The notes beneath the pieces were generated by a model. It made no database searches, was not told the DNA's origin, and was given only the letters and a program-made list of their open reading frames with translations. A stretch of 20,580 nucleotides of DNA from Kiritimatiellia bacterium (GTDB taxonomy: Bacteria; Verrucomicrobiota; Kiritimatiellia; RFP12; UBA1067). Of this stretch, positions 14,770 through 20,580 are shown one piece after another; positions within the stretch are counted from its first letter, which is position 1, and the number at the start of each line of letters is the position of its first letter. Location of the stretch: the NCBI GenBank assembly GCA_017508315.1, contig JAFVZE010000192.1, positions 1 to 20,580 of the forward strand. Reading direction: 5' to 3'. The position numbers and the translations under genes are program-made.

Positions 14770-15396
14770 TTACAGAAATCCCGCACGCGCAAGTTTCTCT
14801 TCCGTGATTCCCGAAGGCTTAGCCGCCTTTGAGACGTATTTCCCGATGACATCCCCTTCGAGATTGACCTCGTCGCCGACGCGCAGCTCCCCGAGCGTCG
14901 TATCGCGGAGCGTCGTCGGGATGAGATCGACCGCAAGCCAGTCATCGCCCAAGCCGGTAATCGTGAGCGACACGCCGTCGATCGCCACCGAGCCTTTCAC
15001 CACCGACTGCGCGGCAAGCACCCGGCCGCAGCGTATCCCGAGCCGGAAATCACGGCCGCGCGGCTCCCTGGAGATCACTTCGCCGCGGCAGTCGACATGC
15101 CCCTGCACGATATGCCCGCCCATCGCGTCGCCCGCGCGCAGCGCCCGTTCAAGATTGACCCTGTCCCCCGGAATGAGATTTCCCAGCCCCGTGCGCGATT
15201 CGGTCTCCCTCAGAACATCGGCGGTGAACCGGTCTGCGGAAAAACTGCAGACGGTGAGACACACGCCGTTCACCGCCACGGATTCGCCCTTTTCCAACGG
15301 CCGTGCCCACGGTTCGAAAGCGATCTCCATGACCAGCCCGGCGCCGCGGCTGACGCGCTTGACCGTCCCCGTCTTCTGTATCAGTCCCGTGAACAT
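14770..15396 (-). CDS. ribE: Riboflavin synthase (alpha subunit type)
   Basis: Read from the ATG at 15396, this 208-residue protein begins 'MFTGLIQKTGTVKRV', the invariant start of riboflavin synthase. It consists of two homologous lumazine-binding barrels. The first contains 'VNGVCLTV' and 'AMGGHIVQGHVDCRGEV'; the second contains 'VKGSVAIDGVSLTITGL' and 'TLGELRVGDEVNLEGDVIGKYV'. The enzyme dismutates two 6,7-dimethyl-8-ribityllumazine molecules into riboflavin and the pyrimidine precursor. The ATG is preceded by GAGG and lies 16 bases inside the end of ribD, so the two are translationally coupled. The longer upstream open frame is the ribD region read out of frame. Confidence 0.95.
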   Translation of the reverse strand: MFTGLIQKTGTVKRVSRGAGLVMEIAFEPWARPLEKGESVAVNGVCLTVCSFSADRFTADVLRETESRTGLGNLIPGDRVNLERALRAGDAMGGHIVQGHVDCRGEVISREPRGRDFRLGIRCGRVLAAQSVVKGSVAIDGVSLTITGLGDDWLAVDLIPTTLRDTTLGELRVGDEVNLEGDVIGKYVSKAAKPSGITEEKLARAGFL

Positions 15397-16394
15397 CGAA
15401 ACCTCGCGATAGTATCGTCTTTCACCCGCACGGCGTATCTTGCGCCGGCCGGCTTGAAAACCTTCTTTTCCGCCATCCGGCGCGTACCGATGAGACAAGG
15501 CGAAATCACGCTTATCCATTCGTCGACGAGTCCAGCCTCCGCCAGCGAGACGGCGAGTTTCATTCCGCCCTCGCACAGAACGTGCATTACGCCGCGGTTT
15601 CCGAGCTCCGAAAGCACATTTTTCAGATCCCTGCCGCGCCCGGTTCTGAACACGACAGTCTCGTTGCGCCCGTCCCGGAACACTTTCGCCTCCGCCGGCA
15701 GTTTTCCGGACCTCGTCACCACCACGCGCAGAAGGTCGTCGTTGCGCCCGTGGTGAGGCAGCAGAGAGGGATCGTCGGCGCGCACCGTTCCGGCTCCGAC
15801 CATGATCGCGTCGACGCGTTCGCGCAGACGCCCGGTCTCCTTCCGCGCCGCCAGCGACGATATCCATTTTGCGTCTCCAAAATCGTCGCAGATGCGTCCG
15901 TCGAGCGACATCGCTATCTTGACCGTGACGTACGGCATGCCGGTCGTGACATGCTTCGCGAACGGCGCGATCAACTCGTCGGCCTGAGCGTTCCGGAGCC
16001 GGTCGCAGACAATGCCGGCGCGGCCGAAGATTCTTCCGGCGCGGCCGCGGTTTTTCGGATTGGGATCGCGGCAGGCGAAAACGACGCGTCCCACGCCCGC
16101 GGCAATGAGCGCATCGGTGCAGGCCCCCACCCTGCCGGGACGCGAACAGGGTTCAAGCGTCACGTAGACGCAGGCGCCCTTTACGGTTTCCCCGCGGCGG
16201 GCGGCGTCCTTGAGCGCGGCCACCTCAGCATGATCGGCTCCGCATTTCCGGTGCCACCCTTCCCCGATCATCCTGCCGTCGCGGACGATCACCGCGCCTA
16301 CCGGCGGATTCGGCCTCGTATGCCCTTCTCCGCGGCGCGCGAGCGCAACCGCCCGCGCCATGAAGATTTCGTCAGCGTCCGACCTTTGCGGCAT
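15381..16394 (-). CDS. ribD: Bifunctional riboflavin deaminase/reductase RibD
   Basis: The 337-residue protein carries a cytidine-deaminase-like domain (about 8-145) and a reductase domain (about 150-337). Zinc ligands are H55 with E57 in 'HAEVAAL', C83 in 'TLEPCS' and C92 in 'GACTDALI', with normal spacing. The inter-cysteine loop reads SRPGRVGA instead of the usual SHxGRTPP. The reductase side shows 'VKIAMSLDGRI', 'DAIMVGAGTVRADDPSLL' and 'VLCEGGMKLAVSL'. RibD deaminates and then reduces the pyrimidine intermediate of riboflavin synthesis, and the product must next be dephosphorylated. The start at 16394 overlaps the nusB end by 23 bases. A second ATG 11 codons later is possible, but family alignment favours the upstream one. 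Confidence 0.94.
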   Translation of the reverse strand: MPQRSDADEIFMARAVALARRGEGHTRPNPPVGAVIVRDGRMIGEGWHRKCGADHAEVAALKDAARRGETVKGACVYVTLEPCSRPGRVGACTDALIAAGVGRVVFACRDPNPKNRGRAGRIFGRAGIVCDRLRNAQADELIAPFAKHVTTGMPYVTVKIAMSLDGRICDDFGDAKWISSLAARKETGRLRERVDAIMVGAGTVRADDPSLLPHHGRNDDLLRVVVTRSGKLPAEAKVFRDGRNETVVFRTGRGRDLKNVLSELGNRGVMHVLCEGGMKLAVSLAEAGLVDEWISVISPCLIGTRRMAEKKVFKPAGARYAVRVKDDTIARFRCSRD

Positions 16395-16815
16395 AGCGAT
16401 CGAGCACTCCGTTGACGATCATACGCGACTTCGGGGTGGAATACCAATTGACGAGATCGATCGCTTCGTTGATGACGACCGCCCTGGGCACGTCGGAAAC
16501 CTTAAGTTCCCAGATTCCCATGCGCAGCACAACCCGTTCGACCGTGCCCAATCTGTAAAGGTCCCAGTTTTCAAGCAATTCCACGAGTACCGCGTCGATT
16601 TCATCAAGCGAGGAAAGAACCCCGAAAACGCGCTCCTCGGCGAATTTTCTCATTTTCCCGCCCGGCTTTCCGGCCACGGCATCGCCGTCCTCAAGCGTAG
16701 GCAGCGTCTCCCAGTAGGATTCGATGAAACCGGCTATGTCTTCCGGCGGATTCAAATCCGCGGCGGTAAGCATCTGTACGGCCCATTCGCGGGCATGTCT
16801 GCGTGTCGTCTGCAT
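16372..16815 (-). CDS. nusB: Transcription antitermination factor NusB
   Basis: This 147-residue all-helical RNA-binding protein has family signatures at both ends. The first is 'RRHAREWAVQMLTAAD' at 5-20; the second is 'ERVVLRMGIWELKVSDVPRAVVINEAIDLVNWYSTPKSRMIVNGVLDRYA' at about 93-142. With NusE (S10) it binds boxA of rRNA leaders and prevents premature termination. Linkage with riboflavin genes is a long-recognised bacterial arrangement (usually ribH-nusB); here nusB leads ribD and ribE and no ribH is present. The ATG at 16815 has only a weak AACAGG ribosome site. The promoter lies about 40 bp upstream. Confidence 0.93.
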   Translation of the reverse strand: MQTTRRHAREWAVQMLTAADLNPPEDIAGFIESYWETLPTLEDGDAVAGKPGGKMRKFAEERVFGVLSSLDEIDAVLVELLENWDLYRLGTVERVVLRMGIWELKVSDVPRAVVINEAIDLVNWYSTPKSRMIVNGVLDRYAAKVGR

Positions 16816-16853
16816 CCTGTTGAAATCTTCGTCTGTTGCTTTGATTTGTGCGT

Positions 16854-16862
16854 ATTATACCA
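16854..16862 (-). promoter_or_regulatory. Extended -10 promoter of the nusB-rib operon
   Basis: The minus strand reads TGGTATAAT (16862-16854), a perfect extended -10 (TGnTATAAT). No good -35 is seen at 16-18 bp. The start would be near 16847, giving a leader of about 31 nt, too short for an FMN riboswitch. The promoter lies just past the stop of the small membrane protein gene. Confidence 0.6.
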
Positions 16863-16866
16863 TAAC

Positions 16867-17292
16867 TCACCGCCGGAGTTTCTTCTCCATCTCTTTGACT
16901 CCAAGATGGTGCCATGCGTCTAAAACGATCCCATCGACCTTGACAATGCCTTTTTTCTCCCATTTCGAGCGGTCAATCTCCTTAATATCGCGATAAAGAT
17001 GTTTTTTTCCTTTATACACGAATCCTTCGTCATCATATTCCACTTTGAACGACGAAACCTTCCACAGATGGAGACCGACGGCTAAAGACGCGAGAAAAGC
17101 AAGCGCCATGAACTGCTTCTGGCGCTCCGTCGCCGTTTCACGCACCAGGTGCTGTTCTTCGAAAAACTTGTCATCGGCCGCCGGATATTTGACGAAACCG
17201 TCATACCCGAACCAGCATCCGAGCGCGGCCATCAATACCGTAACAAACAGGTGCCGCTTGAAGAATTCAGGATTGACCTTAAGCTTTTCCAT
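16867..17292 (-). CDS. Small two-helix membrane protein of unknown function
   Basis: This 141-residue protein is not recognised. It has two membrane segments (about 14-30 and 61-77) joined by a polar, Glu-rich loop. The C-terminal soluble part of about 60 residues has alternating strands ('FKVEYDDEGFVYKGKKHLYRDIKEIDRSKWEKKGIVKV') and a basic helix at the end. This layout, a membrane hairpin followed by a small beta domain, recalls bacterial PH-like proteins such as YdbT, but the match is structural impression only. It starts 12 bp after the transporter stop, so it is the last gene of the ychF operon and may assist or regulate the transporter. Codon use looks like the neighbours. Confidence 0.75.
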   Translation of the reverse strand: MEKLKVNPEFFKRHLFVTVLMAALGCWFGYDGFVKYPAADDKFFEEQHLVRETATERQKQFMALAFLASLAVGLHLWKVSSFKVEYDDEGFVYKGKKHLYRDIKEIDRSKWEKKGIVKVDGIVLDAWHHLGVKEMEKKLRR

Positions 17293-17304
17293 GATAAAGA
17301 GCCT

Positions 17305-18570
17305 TTAAGCGTTCTTGTAGCCGTTGGCCCTGGCGTTCCAGGCGAAGAGCATGATCACCATACCCACGAGCGCCATAGCCGCGATCGCAAAGAGCGCCGC
17401 GCCCCAGCCGAAAGTCTCCTTCATAAAGGCGATCCCGATACCGGAAACGAGCGTCGAGAGGTATCCCATGATGCCGGCGAAACCGTTGGCCATCGCGGCG
17501 GCCTCGTTCGTGGCCTGATTGGCGACGATAATGCCGATCAGGGCCTGCGGCCCGTAGATGCAGAAACCCGCGCCCATCAGAAGCGCGGTCGCCTGCCAGA
17601 TCGGCGCTCCCTGCGGCAGGAACCAGAAGCCGAAGGCGAAGAGCGCGGCGAAAAGCATGCAGAAAACGCACGTGCGCACTCCGCGGCCCCTGAACCATCT
17701 GTCCGTCGCCCAGCCGGCGAAGATGGTGCCGATCACCGCCGCCAGTTCAAACGCGATGATCATAAGTCCGCCCTTGGAGACGGGGATGTTCTTGAACTGC
17801 TTGAGGAACGTGGGCCCCCAGTCGAGGAATCCGAAGCGGATGATGTAGACGAAGAAGTTGGCGATCGCCACCATCCAGATGACCTTGTTGGTGAAAACAA
17901 GGCGCATACGGTCCTTGGTCGTCACGCCACTTTTCATTTCGCGCTTAACCTCTTTGCCCTCGATCTCAAGCTCCTCCACTCCGGCCTCGGTCGGAGAATC
18001 CTTGACCTTGAAGAAGCAGAAAACCGCAACCGCAAGCGCAAGCGCGGCCGGCACGTAAAAGCACCAGCGCCAGCCGAAGCCGAGCCCGAGCAGGAGCGAG
18101 CACAGCCCGAGCGCCATCACCGCGCCGAAGGAGTGCGAAGTGTTCCAGATCGACATCTTGGTCGCAAGTTCCTTCGGATGGATCCAGTGCGTGAGCATCT
18201 TCGCGCACGGCGGAAAGCCCATGCCCTGCGTCCAGCCGTTCAGAATCCAGAATATGGCGAAGAGCAGCGAAACCGAAGTGCAGCCGAAGCAGAAGTTCAT
18301 GAGCGCGGAAAGCGCAAGACCCACCGTCATGAATATCCGTCCGTTCAGACGGTCGGCCCAGAACCCGTTCACGAAGCGGCTCAGTCCGTAAAGGATCCCG
18401 TGCAGCGAAAGCATCGTGCCGACGGCGTAGGTGGAAATCACCTTCTCCTCAAGCATCCCCGGCATCGCCATCGAAAGGTTTTTGCGCGTCAGATAGAAAA
18501 ACGCATAAACGATCATGCTGCAGAAAATGAACGAGAACTGCGCCTTGCGGAACTTCTTTTCGTCTTTCAT
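17305..18570 (-). CDS. GlpT/UhpT-type organophosphate:phosphate antiporter (MFS)
   Basis: The 421-residue protein has about 12 membrane helices and matches the OPA family of the major facilitator superfamily. Conserved features are 'AFFYLTRKNLSMAMP' (R29, matching R45 of GlpT), 'GWTQGMGFPPCAKMLTHWIHPKE' near 112-134, and 'FVYIIRFGFLDWGPTFL' with R245, matching R269 of GlpT. These two arginines bind the substrate phosphate. The cytoplasmic loop between helices 6 and 7 (about 190-225) is charged. It should import a sugar- or glycerol-phosphate in exchange for phosphate; the exact substrate is unknown. It follows the HAD-IIA phosphatase by 21 bp, with AAGGAAGG 11 bases before the ATG, so the imported ester may be the phosphatase substrate. 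Confidence 0.92.
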   Translation of the reverse strand: MKDEKKFRKAQFSFIFCSMIVYAFFYLTRKNLSMAMPGMLEEKVISTYAVGTMLSLHGILYGLSRFVNGFWADRLNGRIFMTVGLALSALMNFCFGCTSVSLLFAIFWILNGWTQGMGFPPCAKMLTHWIHPKELATKMSIWNTSHSFGAVMALGLCSLLLGLGFGWRWCFYVPAALALAVAVFCFFKVKDSPTEAGVEELEIEGKEVKREMKSGVTTKDRMRLVFTNKVIWMVAIANFFVYIIRFGFLDWGPTFLKQFKNIPVSKGGLMIIAFELAAVIGTIFAGWATDRWFRGRGVRTCVFCMLFAALFAFGFWFLPQGAPIWQATALLMGAGFCIYGPQALIGIIVANQATNEAAAMANGFAGIMGYLSTLVSGIGIAFMKETFGWGAALFAIAAMALVGMVIMLFAWNARANGYKNA

Positions 18571-18591
18571 GGATTATGTGACCTTCCTTTT

Positions 18592-19440
18592 TTATGCGTC
18601 GATGAGATTGAACGTCTCGACCGTTATCGCAGGTTCGCTGCCGGTATATTTCGCGAGATCCTCCCGCGTCGTCTCGCCGGAGAGAACACAGACGAAATCG
18701 ACCCCCGCGTTGTCGGCTATCGCCTTGTCGGTGTAGAGGCGGTCGCCGACGACGGCGATCTCTTCCGGCGCGAAGCGGTCGAGAACGGTCTTGAGAAGCG
18801 TGGGGCTGGGCTTGCCGAAAACACGGCTCGGCTTCATGCCGTTGGTGATTTCGAGAAACTTCATCATGCCTCCGATGTCCGGTATGGGGCCGCGCTCGCT
18901 CGGACAGCAGTTGTCGGGATGGGTGGCGACATAATCGACCGGCGTCCGATTGACGGTGCGCACCGGACACATCGGGCTCGGCGGCACGTTGCGCATGTTC
19001 CAAAGGCTCGTCGCGTCGGCAAGCTTCGCGTAGGTGAGTTCCTTGTCGTAGGTCAGTGCGATAAGCTCGTTCCTCTCGGGGTCGTATTCGAAGGCGACGC
19101 CGGCATCGGCAAGCCGTTCGGTCAGGTACGCCTTCACCTTTTCGCCCGCCATGAGATAAACGGATTTGTATCCCTTCTCGCGGATATACGCCTCCAAAGT
19201 GATGAGCGGAGTCAGAATCTGCTCCGGCCTGACCGGGATTCCCGCCCCGGCTATCTTTTTAATATATTCATCGGGCGTCTTCGAAGTGTTGTTGGTGAGA
19301 TAGAAGAAACCGAATCTTCCGCTTACCGTCGACTCGATCACGAAATCGACGGCCGGTTTAATGGGATCGGGTCCCATGAAGAGCGTGCCATCGAGATCGC
19401 AGACGAAAGCCTTTTTCTTCGTTATGTCAAATCCGGCCAT
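18592..19440 (-). CDS. HAD-IIA phosphatase (NagD/phosphoglycolate phosphatase-like)
   Basis: This 282-residue cytoplasmic enzyme carries the class-IIA HAD motifs. These are DLDGT with D15 and D17, 'LTNNTSK' at 48-54, K210 in 'FGKPSP', and D233 and D238 in 'GDRLYTD'. The large IIA cap lies between motifs II and III (about 75-190) and sets substrate choice. It includes an unusually Cys/Pro-rich stretch (150-185). Known relatives hydrolyse nucleotides, 2-phosphoglycolate, glycerol-3-phosphate or pyridoxal phosphate. It sits directly upstream of an organophosphate antiporter and 15 bp after ychF. The ATG has an AAAGGGGG ribosome site at very short spacing. Confidence 0.88.
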   Translation of the reverse strand: MAGFDITKKKAFVCDLDGTLFMGPDPIKPAVDFVIESTVSGRFGFFYLTNNTSKTPDEYIKKIAGAGIPVRPEQILTPLITLEAYIREKGYKSVYLMAGEKVKAYLTERLADAGVAFEYDPERNELIALTYDKELTYAKLADATSLWNMRNVPPSPMCPVRTVNRTPVDYVATHPDNCCPSERGPIPDIGGMMKFLEITNGMKPSRVFGKPSPTLLKTVLDRFAPEEIAVVGDRLYTDKAIADNAGVDFVCVLSGETTREDLAKYTGSEPAITVETFNLIDA

Positions 19441-19455
19441 ATGCCCCCTTTGAAA

Positions 19456-20574
19456 TCAGTTGAACAGGAATTCGACGACATCGCCGTCCTGCATTTCGTA
19501 TTCCTTGCCTTCCGGACGGAGAACCCCCGCCTCGCGCGCGCCCTTCTCTCCGCCGTATTTGACGTAATCGTCGAAGGAAACGACCTGCGCGCGGATGAAG
19601 CCTTTCTCGAAATCGGTGTGGATGACCCCGGCGCACTGCGGAGCCTTCCATCCCCGCCGGAACGTCCAGGCGCGCACCTCCTTCGGCCCCGCCGTCAGAT
19701 AGCTCGCGAGCCCGAGCGTATGGTACGCAAGCGCGATCGTGCGGTCGAGCGAACTTTCCTCAAGCCCGTAGCTCTGCAGAAATTCCTTCGCCTCGTCGTC
19801 GTTCAGGCCCGCGAGATCCGCCTCCATCTGCGCGCAGATGACGACCGTCGCCGAGCCCTGTCTGTCGGCATAAGCCTTCAGAGCCTCCACATGGGGATTG
19901 CCCTCGCCGGTCACATTGTCGTCGCCGACATTCGCGCAGAAGATGACCGGCTTGTCGGTCAGAAAGTGCAGTTCCTTCAGAACCTGCAGAATCGCATCGC
20001 CCTCCTTGCGGGGAAACGATCTTACCGGCCGACCCTCTTCAAGATGCTTCAGGAGCGCCGCGCAGGCCTCCGCTTCAGGGCGCGATTGCGGCTTCGCCTT
20101 CGCTTCCTTGCTCACGCGCTCGTAGCGGCGCTGGAGCTGCTCCATGTCGGCAAGCACCAGTTCCGTTTCGATGACCTCGGCGTCCCCCGCCGGATCGATG
20201 GGAGCGGACTTGTTGCCGCCTTCCTGCACATGGATGATGTCATCGTTCTCGAAGCACCTGACCACGTGCAGAATCGCATCGCACTCGCGGATGTTGGCGA
20301 GGAACTTGTTGCCCAGTCCCTCGCCCTTGGACGCGCCTTTGACGAGCCCGGCGATGTCGGTGAAATCAACGGTCGCGCGGATGATCTGCTCGGTCTTGGC
20401 GATTTCCGCAAGTTTCTCAAGCCGCGCATCAGCGACCTCCACCACGGCCGAATTCGGCTCGATGGTGCAGAAAGGATAATTCTCCGCCGCCGCCTGCTGT
20501 TTCTTCGTCAGCGCATTGAACAATGTCGACTTGCCCACATTGGGCAGTCCCACGATACCGACCGACAGACTCAT
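19456..20574 (-). CDS. ychF: Redox-regulated ATPase YchF (OLA1-type Obg-family P-loop protein)
   Basis: The 372-residue protein is complete, with its ATG six bases from the right edge of the window. The P-loop is GLPNVGKST at 9-17. The family-defining switch block 'FTDIAGLVKGASKGEGLGNKFLANIRECDAI' is at 71-101. The G4 motif reads NVGDD at 215-219 instead of NKxD, which in this family permits ATP rather than GTP binding. The C-terminal TGS domain shows 'VRAWTFRRGWKAPQCAGVIHTDFEKGFIRAQVVSF' and ends 'GDVVEFLFN'. YchF associates with ribosomes and takes part in oxidative-stress and translation control. It heads the minus-strand operon with the phosphatase, the transporter and the small membrane protein; its promoter lies outside the window. 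Confidence 0.96.
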   Translation of the reverse strand: MSLSVGIVGLPNVGKSTLFNALTKKQQAAAENYPFCTIEPNSAVVEVADARLEKLAEIAKTEQIIRATVDFTDIAGLVKGASKGEGLGNKFLANIRECDAILHVVRCFENDDIIHVQEGGNKSAPIDPAGDAEVIETELVLADMEQLQRRYERVSKEAKAKPQSRPEAEACAALLKHLEEGRPVRSFPRKEGDAILQVLKELHFLTDKPVIFCANVGDDNVTGEGNPHVEALKAYADRQGSATVVICAQMEADLAGLNDDEAKEFLQSYGLEESSLDRTIALAYHTLGLASYLTAGPKEVRAWTFRRGWKAPQCAGVIHTDFEKGFIRAQVVSFDDYVKYGGEKGAREAGVLRPEGKEYEMQDGDVVEFLFN

Positions 20575-20580
20575 TTTTTC

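Noticed and set aside
16816..16866. FMN riboswitch before the rib genes
   Set aside because: The gap before nusB is about 50 bp and the predicted leader about 31 nt, too short for the RFN element; no conserved RFN stems were seen.
1..20580. Search for tRNA/rRNA genes, CRISPR arrays, insertion sequences and attachment sites
   Set aside because: No array of spaced repeats, transposase motif, terminal inverted repeats or tRNA cloverleaf was noticed by eye; genes fill almost the whole window.

Overview
The window is a densely packed, GC-rich bacterial chromosomal segment. All genes but one lie on the minus strand, mostly in operons with overlaps or very short gaps. Several features together suggest the PVC superphylum, most like Kiritimatiellota or Lentisphaerota. 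These are a large secreted protein with autotransporter-type beta-strand repeats, a pseudopilin with a long C-terminal domain, a XylR/AraC regulator beside a sugar locus, and an Mla-type ABC system. This placement is inferred from gene style, not from a marker-gene comparison.

Region 1 (1-8624) is a carbohydrate-type accessory locus. A divergent XylR-like regulator (7458-8624, +) faces a minus-strand operon in this order: Gfo/Idh/MocA dehydrogenase, sugar isomerase/epimerase, large secreted beta-repeat protein, Tat-exported metallophosphoesterase, and an exported glycosidase-like protein cut by the window edge. The 121-bp divergent intergenic region holds two near-identical 14-bp direct repeats 22 bp apart. 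One abuts the weak -35 of the operon and the other overlaps a near-consensus promoter for the regulator. The secreted-protein gene is split by a 12-G homopolymer just after its signal peptide. The two halves are one codon phase apart, so this looks like an ON/OFF phase-variable gene caught OFF, unless the tract length is a sequencing error.

Region 2 (8695-14034) holds a type IV pilin-like protein, then priA, then mlaE-mlaF-mlaD (outer-membrane lipid transport). The mla genes have a consensus-like promoter buried in the 3' end of priA, placed so that mlaE may be translated from a leaderless mRNA.

Region 3 (14104-16815) is a nusB-ribD-ribE-HAD phosphatase operon driven by an extended -10 promoter. 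The HAD protein is a candidate for the dephosphorylation step of riboflavin synthesis.

Region 4 (16867-20574) is ychF, then a HAD-IIA phosphatase, a GlpT/UhpT-type organophosphate transporter and a small two-helix membrane protein, all in one apparent operon.

No tRNA, rRNA, CRISPR array, insertion sequence or gene-free stretch over 300 bases was seen. The longest non-coding gaps are about 110-120 bp.
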